A DNA stretch of 10,293 nt from the NCBI GenBank assembly GCA_017462445.1, contig JAFTRB010000105.1, positions 1 through 10,293 of the forward strand. The letters are read 5' to 3'. Shown piece by piece: positions 1-8,000 of the stretch. A program made the position numbers and the translations under genes. Each line of letters opens with the position of its first letter. Positions within the stretch are counted from its first letter, which is position 1. The stretch is from Clostridia bacterium (lineage in GTDB: Bacteria; Bacillota_A; Clostridia; Oscillospirales; CAG-272). The notes beneath the pieces are model-generated. The model did not search any database. It was not told where the DNA came from and worked only from the letters and a program-made list of their open reading frames with translations.

Positions 1-96
1 AAGGCGCTTCGCACTAAGAATACAGATTTTTGCATTTAACCTTCGCTTTTTATCCCGTTTTATCGGTATTCTTAATGACTCAGCCCCTTTTATCAT
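1..96 (-). CDS. Possible 5' end of a divergent ORF running off the left edge
   Basis: On the minus strand an ATG at 96-94 opens a frame of 32 codons with no stop before the window edge. The peptide is very basic, with a KRDKKRR run at about residues 13-19, and I do not recognise it. An AAGGGG lies 3 nt upstream, which is close for a ribosome binding site. A second candidate start at 35-33, in another frame, has GAAGG 4 nt upstream. The visible part is too short to judge, and the frame could be open by chance. If real, it would be transcribed divergently from the murA-like gene. Confidence 0.15.
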   Translation of the reverse strand, partial: MIKGAESLRIPIKRDKKRRLNAKICILSAKRL

Positions 97-146
97 TTTC
101 CCCTTGTAGCAAGATAACGGCTGGAAGAATAAACTGCTAAAAAACC

Positions 147-153
147 GTGAGGA
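147..153 (+). promoter_or_regulatory. Ribosome binding site of the murA-like gene
   Basis: GTGAGGA lies 4-5 nt before the ATG at 158 and fixes that start. I saw no convincing SigA promoter in bases 1-146; the -10-like TATCAT at 91-96 has no matching -35. Where transcription of this gene begins is therefore unknown. Confidence 0.75.
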
Positions 154-157
154 TAAT

Positions 158-1381
158 ATGAGCAGTTATATTATTAACGGCGGCAGGCCTCTTTTCGGAA
201 GCGTTCGGGTAAGTGGCTCAAAAAATGCCGCCCTTCCTATTCTTTTTGCAGCAATTACCTGTGAGGGTAGGTCAAGGATACATAATATGCCACAAATAGG
301 AGATGTGGATTCGGCAACCTGTCTTTTGACAGAGCTTGGGGCAAATGTGACGAGGACGGGGGACACGGTTACGGTAGATTCAAGCGCCTTGGTATATAAT
401 CGGCCAAGCGATAGCCTTACTGCCAGTCTCCGCGCCTCTACCTATCTCATAGGCGCAATGCTCGCTCGGTTTGGCAGGGCGGATATCGGAGCCTACGGAG
501 GCTGCAGCTTTGCTCCAAGACCTATTGATTTACACATATACGCAATGGAGAAGCTCGGCGCAAAAAGGGTAGGGGACAGTCTTTTTCTCGATAACCCGAG
601 AGGAGCTGAAATAACCTTCCCAAAGCCCAGTGTTGGAGCAACGGCAAATGCTATGATTTTAGCGGCAAGCATAGAGGAAAGAACCGAGCTTTTTGGCTGC
701 GCCGTAGAGCCGCACATCCTCTCCCTTGCGGATTTTCTCACCTCTTCAGGCGCTAAAATCGATGTGGAGGACAGACATATAAGCATCAGGGGAGCAAGGC
801 TTAATGAGGGCGAGGTGACGCTTGTGCCGGATATGATAGAGGCGGCAACCTACCACATTCTCTCGCTTCTGACAGGAGGAAATATATTTGTCGAGGGGGC
901 ATCCTATGGCGAGCTGTCCTGTTTTCTATCCCCTCTTGAGAAAAGCGGAATAATTGTGAGAAAATCAGACACGGGTGTATGCCTGCGTGGAAAAATGCAA
1001 ACAACTATTGACATAGTTGCCGAGCCGTTCCCGGGCTTCCCAACAGATATTGCCCCACTTATGGCGCCCCTGCTTGCAGGCTGCCTTGGCGGACATATAA
1101 CCGATACTGTTTTCCCGTCTCGCTTCGGTTATCTCAACTCGCTCTCCGCCTTCGGGCTTAGCTATACGCGGGATAAACTTGGCGCAGCCATATATCCTTC
1201 TCGCTTCCATTCGTCAAGCACTGCCGCTCCCGATCTGCGCGGCGGCATGGCTGCCATTATCCTTTCTCTTGTAGCGGAGGGGGAGAGCATAGTCAACTCT
1301 GCAGATATAGTTCTTCGCGGCTATTCCGACCTCACATCAAAGCTTCTCTCGCTTGGCGCAGATGTAAAATTTACAAAATAA
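158..1381 (+). CDS. murA: UDP-N-acetylglucosamine 1-carboxyvinyltransferase (MurA family)
   Basis: MurA transfers enolpyruvate from PEP to the 3'-OH of UDP-GlcNAc, the first committed cytoplasmic step of peptidoglycan synthesis and the target of fosfomycin. The 407-residue product is close to the usual 415-430 and looks complete. The catalytic residues are visible: the SGSKNAALP motif with K22 and N23; LRAS with R92; the loop GGCSFAPRPIDLH with the fosfomycin-reactive cysteine at C116; KPSVGAT at 156-162; FPTD with the catalytic aspartate at D297; SRF and DLRGG motifs in the second half; and LRGY with R387. These match E. coli K22, N23, R91, C115, D305 and R397. Both inside-out alpha/beta domains are present. 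No other mur genes are nearby. Firmicutes often carry two MurA paralogues, and which one this is cannot be told here. The 74-bp gap to the next gene contains a new promoter, so the gene probably ends its own transcript. Confidence 0.93.
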   Translation: MSSYIINGGRPLFGSVRVSGSKNAALPILFAAITCEGRSRIHNMPQIGDVDSATCLLTELGANVTRTGDTVTVDSSALVYNRPSDSLTASLRASTYLIGAMLARFGRADIGAYGGCSFAPRPIDLHIYAMEKLGAKRVGDSLFLDNPRGAEITFPKPSVGATANAMILAASIEERTELFGCAVEPHILSLADFLTSSGAKIDVEDRHISIRGARLNEGEVTLVPDMIEAATYHILSLLTGGNIFVEGASYGELSCFLSPLEKSGIIVRKSDTGVCLRGKMQTTIDIVAEPFPGFPTDIAPLMAPLLAGCLGGHITDTVFPSRFGYLNSLSAFGLSYTRDKLGAAIYPSRFHSSSTAAPDLRGGMAAIILSLVAEGESIVNSADIVLRGYSDLTSKLLSLGADVKFTK

Positions 1382-1396
1382 TATTTTTATTTTCTA

Positions 1397-1424
1397 TTGA
1401 CATATGTAAAAAAAGGAATATAAT
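1397..1424 (+). promoter_or_regulatory. SigA promoter of the pyridoxamine kinase gene
   Basis: TTGACA at 1397-1402 and TATAAT at 1419-1424 are both perfect consensus hexamers with a 16-bp spacer. The start of transcription should fall near 1431, leaving a leader of about 25 nt. This points to strong, apparently constitutive expression. Confidence 0.85.
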
Positions 1425-1444
1425 TATAGCATAGTTTTTTTCTT

Positions 1445-1450
1445 GGGAGG
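1445..1450 (+). promoter_or_regulatory. Ribosome binding site of the pyridoxamine kinase gene
   Basis: GGGAGG lies 5 nt before the ATG at 1456 and supports this start. Confidence 0.8.
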
Positions 1451-1455
1451 TTTAT

Positions 1456-2280
1456 ATGAAAAGAATTATGACTATCCAGGACATTTCCTGTGTTGGAAAA
1501 TGCTCGCTCACTGTTGCATCCCCCATCATTTCCTCTGCCGGAGTTGAGTGTGCCGTTTTGCCCACAGCTGTCCTCTCTACCCACACCGCATTTGATAAAT
1601 TTACCTTCTGTGACCTCACCGATGAGATTTCTCCCATCAAGGATACTCTTATCGATCTGGGAATAGATTTTGACGCTGTGTATACGGGCTACCTCGGCTC
1701 CTTCCGCCAGCTTGAATTGGTCGAGGATTTCATTTCTTTCTTTAACGGCAATGCTATAATCGACCCTGTTATGGCAGACAACGGCAAGCTTTACAAGGGC
1801 TTTACTCCGGAGTTCGCAAAGAGAATGGCAGAGCTTTGCTCGAGGGCAGACCTGATTATCCCCAATCTTACCGAGGCATCCTTTATGCTTGGCATCCCCT
1901 ATAATCCCGAGTACAACGAGGAATATATCCGCAATGTGCTTAAGGAGCTGACCAAGCTCGGCGCAAAAACAGCCGCCCTCACAGGCATCGGCTTCAAGGA
2001 GGATGAGATCGGCGTCTATGCATACGATAGCGAGAGCGATGAATACTATTATTACTTTAACGAGAAGCTCCCCTGTGCCTTCCACGGAACGGGTGATATT
2101 TACGCTTCTGCCACGGTAGGAGCCTTGATGCGTGGCTTCACTACCTTCGAGTCTCTCCGTATTGCGGTCGACTTCACCCTTCAATGTATGAAATGTACAA
2201 TGAACGACCCCACGCACCGCTTCTACGGTGTAAACTTCGAGGAGGCTATACCTTACTACATCTCGCTTCTTTCCAAATAA
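1456..2280 (+). CDS. Pyridoxamine/pyridoxal kinase (PfkB/ribokinase superfamily)
   Basis: The protein phosphorylates the 5'-hydroxyl of unphosphorylated B6 vitamers (pyridoxamine, pyridoxal, pyridoxine) with ATP, feeding the PLP salvage pathway in the cytoplasm. It has 274 residues, normal for the family. The N-terminus carries QDISCVGKCSL (8-18), the form I associate with clostridial pyridoxamine kinases. It is followed by LPTAVLSTHT (35-44), DPVMADNGKLY (103-113), PNLTEASFMLG (136-146) and the anion-hole/catalytic motif HGTGD (210-214), with D214 as the expected base. The start is supported by GGGAGG 5 nt upstream and a perfect promoter. The gene stands alone, its TAA abutting a bidirectional terminator. 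Hydroxymethylpyrimidine kinase (ThiD) is the nearest alternative, but the N-terminal motif and the FHGTGD context favour a B6 kinase. Which vitamer is preferred cannot be read from the sequence. Confidence 0.9.
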   Translation: MKRIMTIQDISCVGKCSLTVASPIISSAGVECAVLPTAVLSTHTAFDKFTFCDLTDEISPIKDTLIDLGIDFDAVYTGYLGSFRQLELVEDFISFFNGNAIIDPVMADNGKLYKGFTPEFAKRMAELCSRADLIIPNLTEASFMLGIPYNPEYNEEYIRNVLKELTKLGAKTAALTGIGFKEDEIGVYAYDSESDEYYYYFNEKLPCAFHGTGDIYASATVGALMRGFTTFESLRIAVDFTLQCMKCTMNDPTHRFYGVNFEEAIPYYISLLSK

Positions 2281-2282
2281 AA

Positions 2283-2321
2283 AAACAGAAAGCGGTTGCC
2301 GTCGGCAACCGCTTTCTGTTT
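2283..2321. terminator. Bidirectional rho-independent terminator between convergent genes
   Basis: A perfect 18-bp stem (2283-2300 with 2304-2321) closes on a 3-nt GTC loop. Read leftward it runs into a TTTTTTTATTT tract, a good terminator for the minus-strand membrane protein gene. Read rightward, after the kinase gene, the stem ends in TTT with little T-tract beyond it, so it is weaker in that direction. The leftward T-tract overlaps the kinase stop codon. Confidence 0.9.
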
Positions 2322-2339
2322 CAGCAGACAAAGGGACGG

Positions 2340-2735
2340 CTATCTTCTTCGCCTCTTCTCCCTTGGCTTGCCAAGAAGGGCGGCTATCAGGCTGACGCCA
2401 AGATAGCAAAGATAGTTCACAGGGCATCTGGGTGGCAGACCTCCTCCGCTTGCAATCAGACCTATGCCGAGGAGCAGAAGCGAGAGAAGCAGGGCAGAGA
2501 GCAGAGCAATCGAAAAACCGCGCTCTCCGAATATTCTCCGGTTTACAAAGGCGGCTACCGCCCCTGAGCCGAGCAGCGAGATAAGCCCCATTACCGCGCT
2601 TAACCGAGTAGGGTCTTTTGTGGTGGCGGAATACAGGCCAAGGCATACGGTAAAAACCAACAGCGCGCAAAGCGCTACCAAAAGACCGATAAGCAGCATA
2701 AATATAGGGGGAAGTTCACAAAGCCTTCTTTTCAT
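2340..2735 (-). CDS. Small four-helix membrane protein, probably TIGR04086/YrzE-like
   Basis: The 131-residue product has four hydrophobic segments, at about residues 10-34, 46-64, 74-97 and 107-122, with a KRR start and a strongly basic tail ending in four arginines. Size, four-helix topology and position next to yajC resemble the TIGR04086 family of Firmicutes membrane proteins, whose function is unknown; I assign this from memory of the family. The start is the ATG at 2735-2733, because GGAGG (2741-2745) lies 5 nt upstream. An in-frame TTG four codons earlier overlaps that ribosome binding site and is unlikely. The gene follows yajC on the same strand, but a terminator-like hairpin lies between them, so its expression may depend on readthrough. 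The positive-inside rule puts the basic N-terminus and C-terminus in the cytoplasm. Confidence 0.72.
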   Translation of the reverse strand: MKRRLCELPPIFMLLIGLLVALCALLVFTVCLGLYSATTKDPTRLSAVMGLISLLGSGAVAAFVNRRIFGERGFSIALLSALLLSLLLLGIGLIASGGGLPPRCPVNYLCYLGVSLIAALLGKPREKRRRR

Positions 2736-2740
2736 ACAAA

Positions 2741-2745
2741 CCTCC
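2741..2745 (-). promoter_or_regulatory. Ribosome binding site that decides the membrane protein start
   Basis: On the minus strand GGAGG lies 5 nt before the ATG at 2735 and sits directly after the T-tract of the upstream terminator. It rules out the longer TTG start at 2747, which would fall inside it. Confidence 0.8.
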
Positions 2746-2754
2746 AAATAAAAA

Positions 2755-2792
2755 AGAGCTGAGATAGATATTACAATCTATTCATCAGCTCT
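2755..2792 (-). terminator. Terminator or attenuator hairpin between yajC and the membrane protein gene
   Basis: AGAGCTGA (2755-2762) pairs with TCAGCTCT (2785-2792). An inner stem, ATAGAT (2764-2769) with ATCTAT (2776-2781), stacks above a small bulge and closes on a 6-nt loop. On the minus strand it is followed by TTTTTATTT, a typical intrinsic terminator for yajC. On the plus strand a GTTTTTT follows, so it may act both ways. The minus-strand T-tract runs almost into the next gene's GGAGG. Confidence 0.82.
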
Positions 2793-2810
2793 GTTTTTTA
2801 TGATGAAAAA

Positions 2811-3209
2811 TTACTTATTCTCGCCCTCGGCAGGCTCCTCGGTAGTAGCCGTCTCTTCTGCTGCTGCCTCAGCCTGCTGCTGCGCAACAACCTCTTGGAT
2901 CTTGACATCGATGCTTCTGATAGCGCCGCGCAGGAAGCGAATCTTGGTGCGATCCTTGGTGGTCTCAAGAACAAAGGTCTCGTCCTTAATGGATATTACC
3001 TTACCGATGATACCGCCAATGGTAGTAACCTCGTCACCAACCGACAGCGAATCGCGCATCTCCTGATCCTGCTTCTCCTGCTTTTTCTGGGGACGAATAG
3101 CGAAGAAATAGAAGACAACGACCAAGCCGACAATCATAATGATAGTGATCCAGGGGCTTCCGCCGCCACCGGTATTGCCACCGGAGGTCTCAAGTAAAAA
3201 ATTAAGCAT
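2811..3209 (-). CDS. yajC: Preprotein translocase accessory subunit YajC
   Basis: YajC is a small single-pass membrane protein that associates with SecD/SecF at the SecYEG channel. The 132-residue product has a Gly/Ser-rich N-terminus, one membrane segment at about residues 19-38, and the hallmark FAIRPQKKQEK stretch (36-46) at the cytoplasmic face. The small beta domain follows, with LSVGDEVTTIGGIIGKV (55-71), and then an Ala/Glu-rich acidic tail from about residue 105. Length is normal to slightly long, the extra being the tail. The start at 3209 is supported by GAAAGGTAG upstream and a good promoter. It is the first gene of a possible two-gene unit with the four-helix membrane protein. The tgt/queA or secD/secF neighbours often seen with yajC are absent. 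Confidence 0.93.
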   Translation of the reverse strand: MLNFLLETSGGNTGGGGSPWITIIMIVGLVVVFYFFAIRPQKKQEKQDQEMRDSLSVGDEVTTIGGIIGKVISIKDETFVLETTKDRTKIRFLRGAIRSIDVKIQEVVAQQQAEAAAEETATTEEPAEGENK

Positions 3210-3239
3210 TATAAAAACTACCTTTCACATTTTCTTTCT

Positions 3240-3268
3240 ATTATACAACATCTTTTTGAACAATTCAA
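3240..3268 (-). promoter_or_regulatory. SigA promoter of yajC
   Basis: Reading the minus strand, TTGAAT (3268-3263) and a perfect TATAAT (3245-3240) are separated by 17 bp. Transcription should start near 3233, about 24 nt before the yajC ATG. Confidence 0.8.
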
Positions 3269-3358
3269 GACTAATCGTATATTTTTTTCTTTTTCTTGCC
3301 ATTTTTGCCACCCAATGGATGGAATATTCATAAAATATCAAAAAAATAAGCTAACCTC

Positions 3359-3387
3359 TTGAAAATAGCGGAGAGTTTTATTATAAT
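3359..3387 (+). promoter_or_regulatory. SigA promoter of the GH20 hexosaminidase gene
   Basis: TTGAAA (3359-3364) and a perfect TATAAT (3382-3387) are separated by 17 bp. The start point should be near 3394, followed by AGGAG at 3408-3412 and the ATG at 3420. No clear operator or catabolite-repression site was seen around it. Confidence 0.82.
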
Positions 3388-3419
3388 TAAAGCACCAATA
3401 TATTAAAAGGAGATCCCCA

Positions 3420-5030
3420 ATGGCAAAGAAGTTTCAGTCGCTTGGCGTCATGATCGATATGTCGCGCAATGCTGTAATGTCCCTCCCATCTCTCAAAAGA
3501 TACCTTCCTCTTCTCAAGAAGATGGGCTACAACACCGTGTTCCTTTACACCGAGGACACCTACGAGGTTAATGACGAGCCCTATTTCGGCTATATGAGAG
3601 GCAGATACTCGAAGGATGAAATGAAGGAGCTTGATGCTTTTGCAAGCTCTATCGGAATTGAAGTGATCCCCTGTATTCAAACCCTTGCTCACCTGAACGC
3701 CATCTTCCGTTGGGGCTGCTTCCCAAGAGATTGCGACGATATTCTTCTTTGCGATGACGAGCGCACCTACCAGCTTATCGACAGAATGTTCGCAACCCTC
3801 AGCGAGTGCTTTGCTACCCGTCGCATTCATGTCGGTATGGACGAGGCGCATATGCTGGGCCGTGGCAAATTCCTCGACCTCCACGGTTACGAGCCCTCTC
3901 ATTCCATCATCAAGCGCCATCTGGAGAAGGTTTGCGAGATTGGAGCAAAATACGGCTACAACCTTATGGTTTGGTCGGATATGTTCTTCCGCTCTTGGTG
4001 CGACGGTAAGTATTATATTCCTGATGTTCGCGAGTTCCCCGAGGAGGTCAAGAACTCCATTCCCGAGAGTGTGATCCCCGTATATTGGGATTATTATCAC
4101 AGTACAGAAGCGCAGTACGATGTAATGTTTGAAAACCATAAGCAGATATCCAAGCAGGTCTGGTTTGCAGGTGGTGTTTGGTGCTGGGGTGGTTTTATGC
4201 CTCACAACGAGATATCTATGCGCCGTATGCTTCCCGCAATTCGCTCTTGCCGCAAGAACGGTGTGAAGAATATCTTTATGACAATGTGGGGCGATGATGG
4301 CGCAGAATGCTCCAGGTTCGCTATGCTTCCGTCGCTCTTCTATGTTGCCGAGTACGCCAAGGGCAACGAGGACGATGCGGCAATCAAGGCTAAATTCGAG
4401 CGTCTTGTCGGCATTTCCTTCGATGATTTTATAAAGCTTGATTGTCCCAACAACCTTCTCCCCGAGGGAAAGAATGCTCTTGTAAATCCCTGCAAGAATA
4501 TGCTTTACTCCGACTACTTCAACGATTTCCTCGATTACACAGTTGTAGAGGGCGCATCCGCGACCTATGCTAAATATGCCGAGGAGCTTAACGCAATAGC
4601 AAAGAAGTCGCGCAAGTACGGCTATCTCTTCACCACGGCAGCCCGTCTTTGCGAGGCGCTTAAGTATAAGTATGAGCTTGGCCTTAAGACCCGTAGAGCG
4701 TATGAGGCTCACGACCTCGATACCCTTCGCACACTTGCCGAGGTGGATTATAAGCAGGCGGAAAAGACGATCCGCGCCTTCCACGCAGCCTTCGAGAAGC
4801 AGTGGAATTACGAAAACAAGCCCTGCGGCTTTGATATGCAGGATATTCGCCTTGGCGCAATTATTCAGCGTACCATCTCCTGCAGAAAGCGCATTCTGGA
4901 CTATGTTAACGGCAAAATCGACTCTATCCAGGAGCTTGACGAGCCCCTTCTTCAGTACGGCGAGAAGGGCCAGCCCGTGTATTTGAACTGGGCAAGAGGA
5001 TATCTGTCCACTAATGTATTGTCCCATTGA
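3420..5030 (+). CDS. Cytoplasmic beta-N-acetylhexosaminidase, glycoside hydrolase family 20
   Basis: GH20 enzymes remove terminal beta-linked GlcNAc or GalNAc by substrate-assisted catalysis. The 536-residue protein starts directly in the (beta/alpha)8 barrel: GVMIDMSRNAVM (9-20), then GYNTVFLYTEDTYE (36-49). The paired catalytic acids are D141-E142 in HVGMDEAHMLG. Aromatic subsite residues follow in WSD (185-187), VYWDYY (221-226), GGVWCWGG (251-258) and TMWGDDGAE (288-296). Residues from about 330 to 536 form a mostly helical C-terminal region. There is no signal peptide, membrane segment or GH20b-type N-terminal domain. This fits the compact intracellular type (Hex1/GcnA-like) that acts on imported oligosaccharides or recycled glycans. 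The start is fixed by AGGAG 7 nt upstream. The gene is monocistronic, with its own promoter and terminator. No transporter or other sugar gene is nearby, so the substrate is open. Confidence 0.87.
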   Translation: MAKKFQSLGVMIDMSRNAVMSLPSLKRYLPLLKKMGYNTVFLYTEDTYEVNDEPYFGYMRGRYSKDEMKELDAFASSIGIEVIPCIQTLAHLNAIFRWGCFPRDCDDILLCDDERTYQLIDRMFATLSECFATRRIHVGMDEAHMLGRGKFLDLHGYEPSHSIIKRHLEKVCEIGAKYGYNLMVWSDMFFRSWCDGKYYIPDVREFPEEVKNSIPESVIPVYWDYYHSTEAQYDVMFENHKQISKQVWFAGGVWCWGGFMPHNEISMRRMLPAIRSCRKNGVKNIFMTMWGDDGAECSRFAMLPSLFYVAEYAKGNEDDAAIKAKFERLVGISFDDFIKLDCPNNLLPEGKNALVNPCKNMLYSDYFNDFLDYTVVEGASATYAKYAEELNAIAKKSRKYGYLFTTAARLCEALKYKYELGLKTRRAYEAHDLDTLRTLAEVDYKQAEKTIRAFHAAFEKQWNYENKPCGFDMQDIRLGAIIQRTISCRKRILDYVNGKIDSIQELDEPLLQYGEKGQPVYLNWARGYLSTNVLSH

Positions 5031-5049
5031 TGGGCTTTCCGACTTCTGA

Positions 5050-5090
5050 ATAAAAACAGGGTAGAGCCTCGAGCTCTACCCTGTTTTTAT
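5050..5090. terminator. Bidirectional terminator between the GH20 and helicase genes
   Basis: An 18-bp perfect stem (5050-5067 with 5073-5090) has a 5-nt CTCGA loop. A-tracts on one side and T-tracts on the other give a run of Ts in both reading directions. The helicase stop codon (5089-5087) lies inside the stem, so this hairpin ends both convergent genes with almost no spare DNA. Confidence 0.92.
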
Positions 5091-8000
5091 GCCTTTTTCT
5101 TGTTCCTTTCGGCTATTGCCGCAATGTTTTTGATAACCCTTGTGGGGGAGAGCCACCAGTCGCGGCACCAGACACGCACAATAGTCCAGCCGCGGGATTC
5201 CAAGAACCTGGGCTTGTACACATCTCTCTCCATAACCGAATCGCAGGCGGCGAAGGCGTCCTTATCCAGCTCAACGCCGACAAGATATCTGTCGCTTGCG
5301 GGGTCATAAATGGCAAGCGAGATGCGGTTCTTTCTGTTTCCTATTCCGGTGTCTACCGAGTATCCCAGCTTTTCAAGCCGCGCCTTCATCTGCTCCTCGA
5401 CCGAGGAAAGACCGTGTAGCTCGGGCTCGGGGCGCTTTTCGCTTTGATCAAGGGAGGAGAGTATTGCATTCGCCTCATCACCTCTGCCCTCGGCAACCGC
5501 CCTGACATAGAGGAGATATTTCTGCAAAAGCTTAGGACCAAGATGCTTCGAGCCCTCTACCTTCAGGTCCTCAGGCTCTATGCTTGTAACAACAATGATC
5601 TGGCTCTTCGCTCTTGTTATCGCAACATTAAGGCGGTTTTCGCCCCCCTCCTGCGAGAGCGAGCCAAAGGAGGTATAAAGCCTTCCGTTTTCACCCGGAG
5701 CATACCCGATGGAGAAGATTATTATATCCCTCTCGTCACCCTGTACATTCTCCAGATTTTTTACAAATATCGAGCTGTCCTCGCCGTTATCGGTTCTTGT
5801 ACGCTCCTTTTGCATATCCGCGCGGAATGCGGTATCCCTTGCCATCTCGCGGTCTATGGCGTCGGCAATCGTGGATTGCTGGTCACTGTTGAAGGTGATA
5901 ATGCCGATGCTCTCGTTGTTTTTTCTTGTAGCGAAAAGCTTTTTTACAAGCTCCACAACCTTTTCTGCCTCAGCTATATTTCTTCTGTCTATCCATTTAC
6001 CGTCAACCTTGTATCTCTCAATCGGTCTTGTAAGCAGATTTTTTGAGATGTTTGGAGCAATCTGCAGTGACGCGCCGTAGAAGGCGTAGTTGGAGAAGTC
6101 TATCAGCTCCTGATGGCGGGAGCGGTAGTGATAGGTCAGGTTTGCGCTCTCATATCTGGCAACTGCGAGATCGAGCAGCGAGTCTACCTCCAGGGCTGCC
6201 TGGACCGAGTAATCCTCCGCATCCTCAGGCGCTGTGCCGAGGAAGCGCTTCATGAAGGTTGCCGATGGGCGGAGCTGCTTGTCATCACCGGCAACAACTA
6301 TGGATTTTCCTCTGTATATTGCGGGTATGGTGCTTTCGATAAACACCTGAGATGCCTCGTCAAAAATAACAACATCAAAGAGGTTCTTGTCAAGAGGCAG
6401 TAGATTTGATACATTCTCCGGCGATAGGAGCCAGCAGGGGAACAGGGTAAGGACAAATTGGCCGTAAACCTCCATAGTCTTGCGGATAGGCCACAGCTTC
6501 TGCTTCTTGGAAATCTGATACAGATAGTCCTTGTTGTTCTTCGCCTTTTCATACAGAGTCTCATAGGCGCGGCTGTTCTTTCCGGAGCAAAGCTTGTATG
6601 CCACCTCCAGCTGCGCCTCCTTCAGCCTGTATATCTTTTCGGTTATGCCGTGGAAGTCAACGGTAAGCCCCAGCTCTGTCTTGCATTCCTCCTCGTATCT
6701 CAGCACCTCGTGATAAATTCTCACCTGCATCAGGGTGTCAAGAATGGAGGTATAATGGGCATAGGATTTAGCACGGGTGTATGCGAAGCCCAATAGCTCA
6801 AGCTGGTTTTTGTCCAGGCCCTCAATGAGTCTGCCAACATCGCTCAGGGTGATATAATTATCCAGCGCCTCATAGACCAGCTTGACATAAGCGGTGTTTC
6901 CTCTTAAGATGTTATCCACCACCGACAGATAGCCGTCCGAATTAAGCACTCTGCCGAGGCAGTCGTATTCCTTCATATATTCGTCAACCGCATCCAGGGT
7001 GTCCATTATCTGAGTACGGATGCTCTTTTCTATTCCGCCGACAAAGATTTTTTTCGGGAACTGCAGCTTGCGCTGAAGGCGAACGATCTCGTCTACGCTT
7101 TTTTCGCTATTCATCAAGGGATAGAATGCCAGCACCTGGCGAAGATAAGGATGCTTGGAGGTGTTAAACAGGCCCTTCTTGCTCTTTTGAATATCCTCCA
7201 GGCGTGTCTTGACCTCTGTCAATGTTGTGATATCAAGATTTGGGAGCATATAATCTATAAGAGGATTTTTCTCCCTATCCTGCATGAAGTTGAAGTATAT
7301 TGCGCCAAGCCCCTTGCTCTCAATAGAGAAGAGCGCGTCGGAAAGCTCCTTGTAGGAAAGAGCCATCAGCCGCTTCTCCTTTATCAGCTCGGTGTAGGTC
7401 GAGTATTCCGCGCTTCCCTTTGGAATGTTTACCGAGCGCGAGTACATATCCGACAGCGAAAGCCCGAAGGGGCGCGCCACCGTGAGAGTTTCGGAGATCT
7501 TGCGAAGAGTTGTCATCTCCTCCTCGATTTTCTTCTCCAGCTCGGCATATTCCTTTTCCAGCCCCTCCACATCGGCAAGGCTGTCGATCATATCCTGCTG
7601 ATGGGCGGCAAGACATCGGTCATAAAAGCTTCGCTTTTCTCTTATCTCGTCGCTGATATACATCGCCTTTGCGCCCAGCGGGCCAAGGCGGCTGAATACA
7701 ACATCGAGCGCTGCCTTCTTTTGCGAAACCACAAGCACTCTCTTGTGCTTGCAAATAGCGTCGGTGATTATGTTTACAATAGTCTGTGACTTTCCTGTAC
7801 CGGGCGGGCCGTATATAACCATATTTCCGTTTTCGTCAACCTTGCGCACGACCTCGGATTGGGCATAGTCCAGCATTTTCACGGTGTAGCTGTGGGGCTT
7901 TGGACCTCTCCTCTTGGCGGGAGGCCTTACCGCTCGGGTTCGTAAAAGCTCCGCTACCGCGTCATTAGAGAGGTTCTTCTTTTCAAGAGCGGTATAGTCC

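Noticed and set aside
15..74. 9-bp inverted repeat TAAGAATAC / GTATTCTTA with a 42-bp spacer before murA
   Set aside because: The arms do not extend, the loop is long and AT-rich, and there is no T-tract. It could easily be chance.
1387..2670. A 427-codon open frame antisense to the B6 kinase gene and part of the membrane protein region
   Set aside because: The sense kinase has all family motifs, and the long antisense frame crosses a strong terminator hairpin. It is a shadow.
2736..2747. Longer TTG start for the four-helix membrane protein
   Set aside because: The TTG lies within the GGAGG that serves the ATG at 2735, which has ideal 5-nt spacing.
3387..5027. A 546-codon open frame antisense to the whole GH20 gene
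   Set aside because: It matches no family I know and has no proper ribosome binding site. It is explained by codon bias of the sense gene in the aligned antisense phase; the sense frame has clear GH20 motifs.
5444..6046. 200-codon plus-strand ORF (and similar ones at 7151-7789 and 5709-6080) inside the helicase gene
   Set aside because: They lie opposite well-conserved helicase motifs V-VI, or the insert region, and show no recognisable domain or ribosome binding site.
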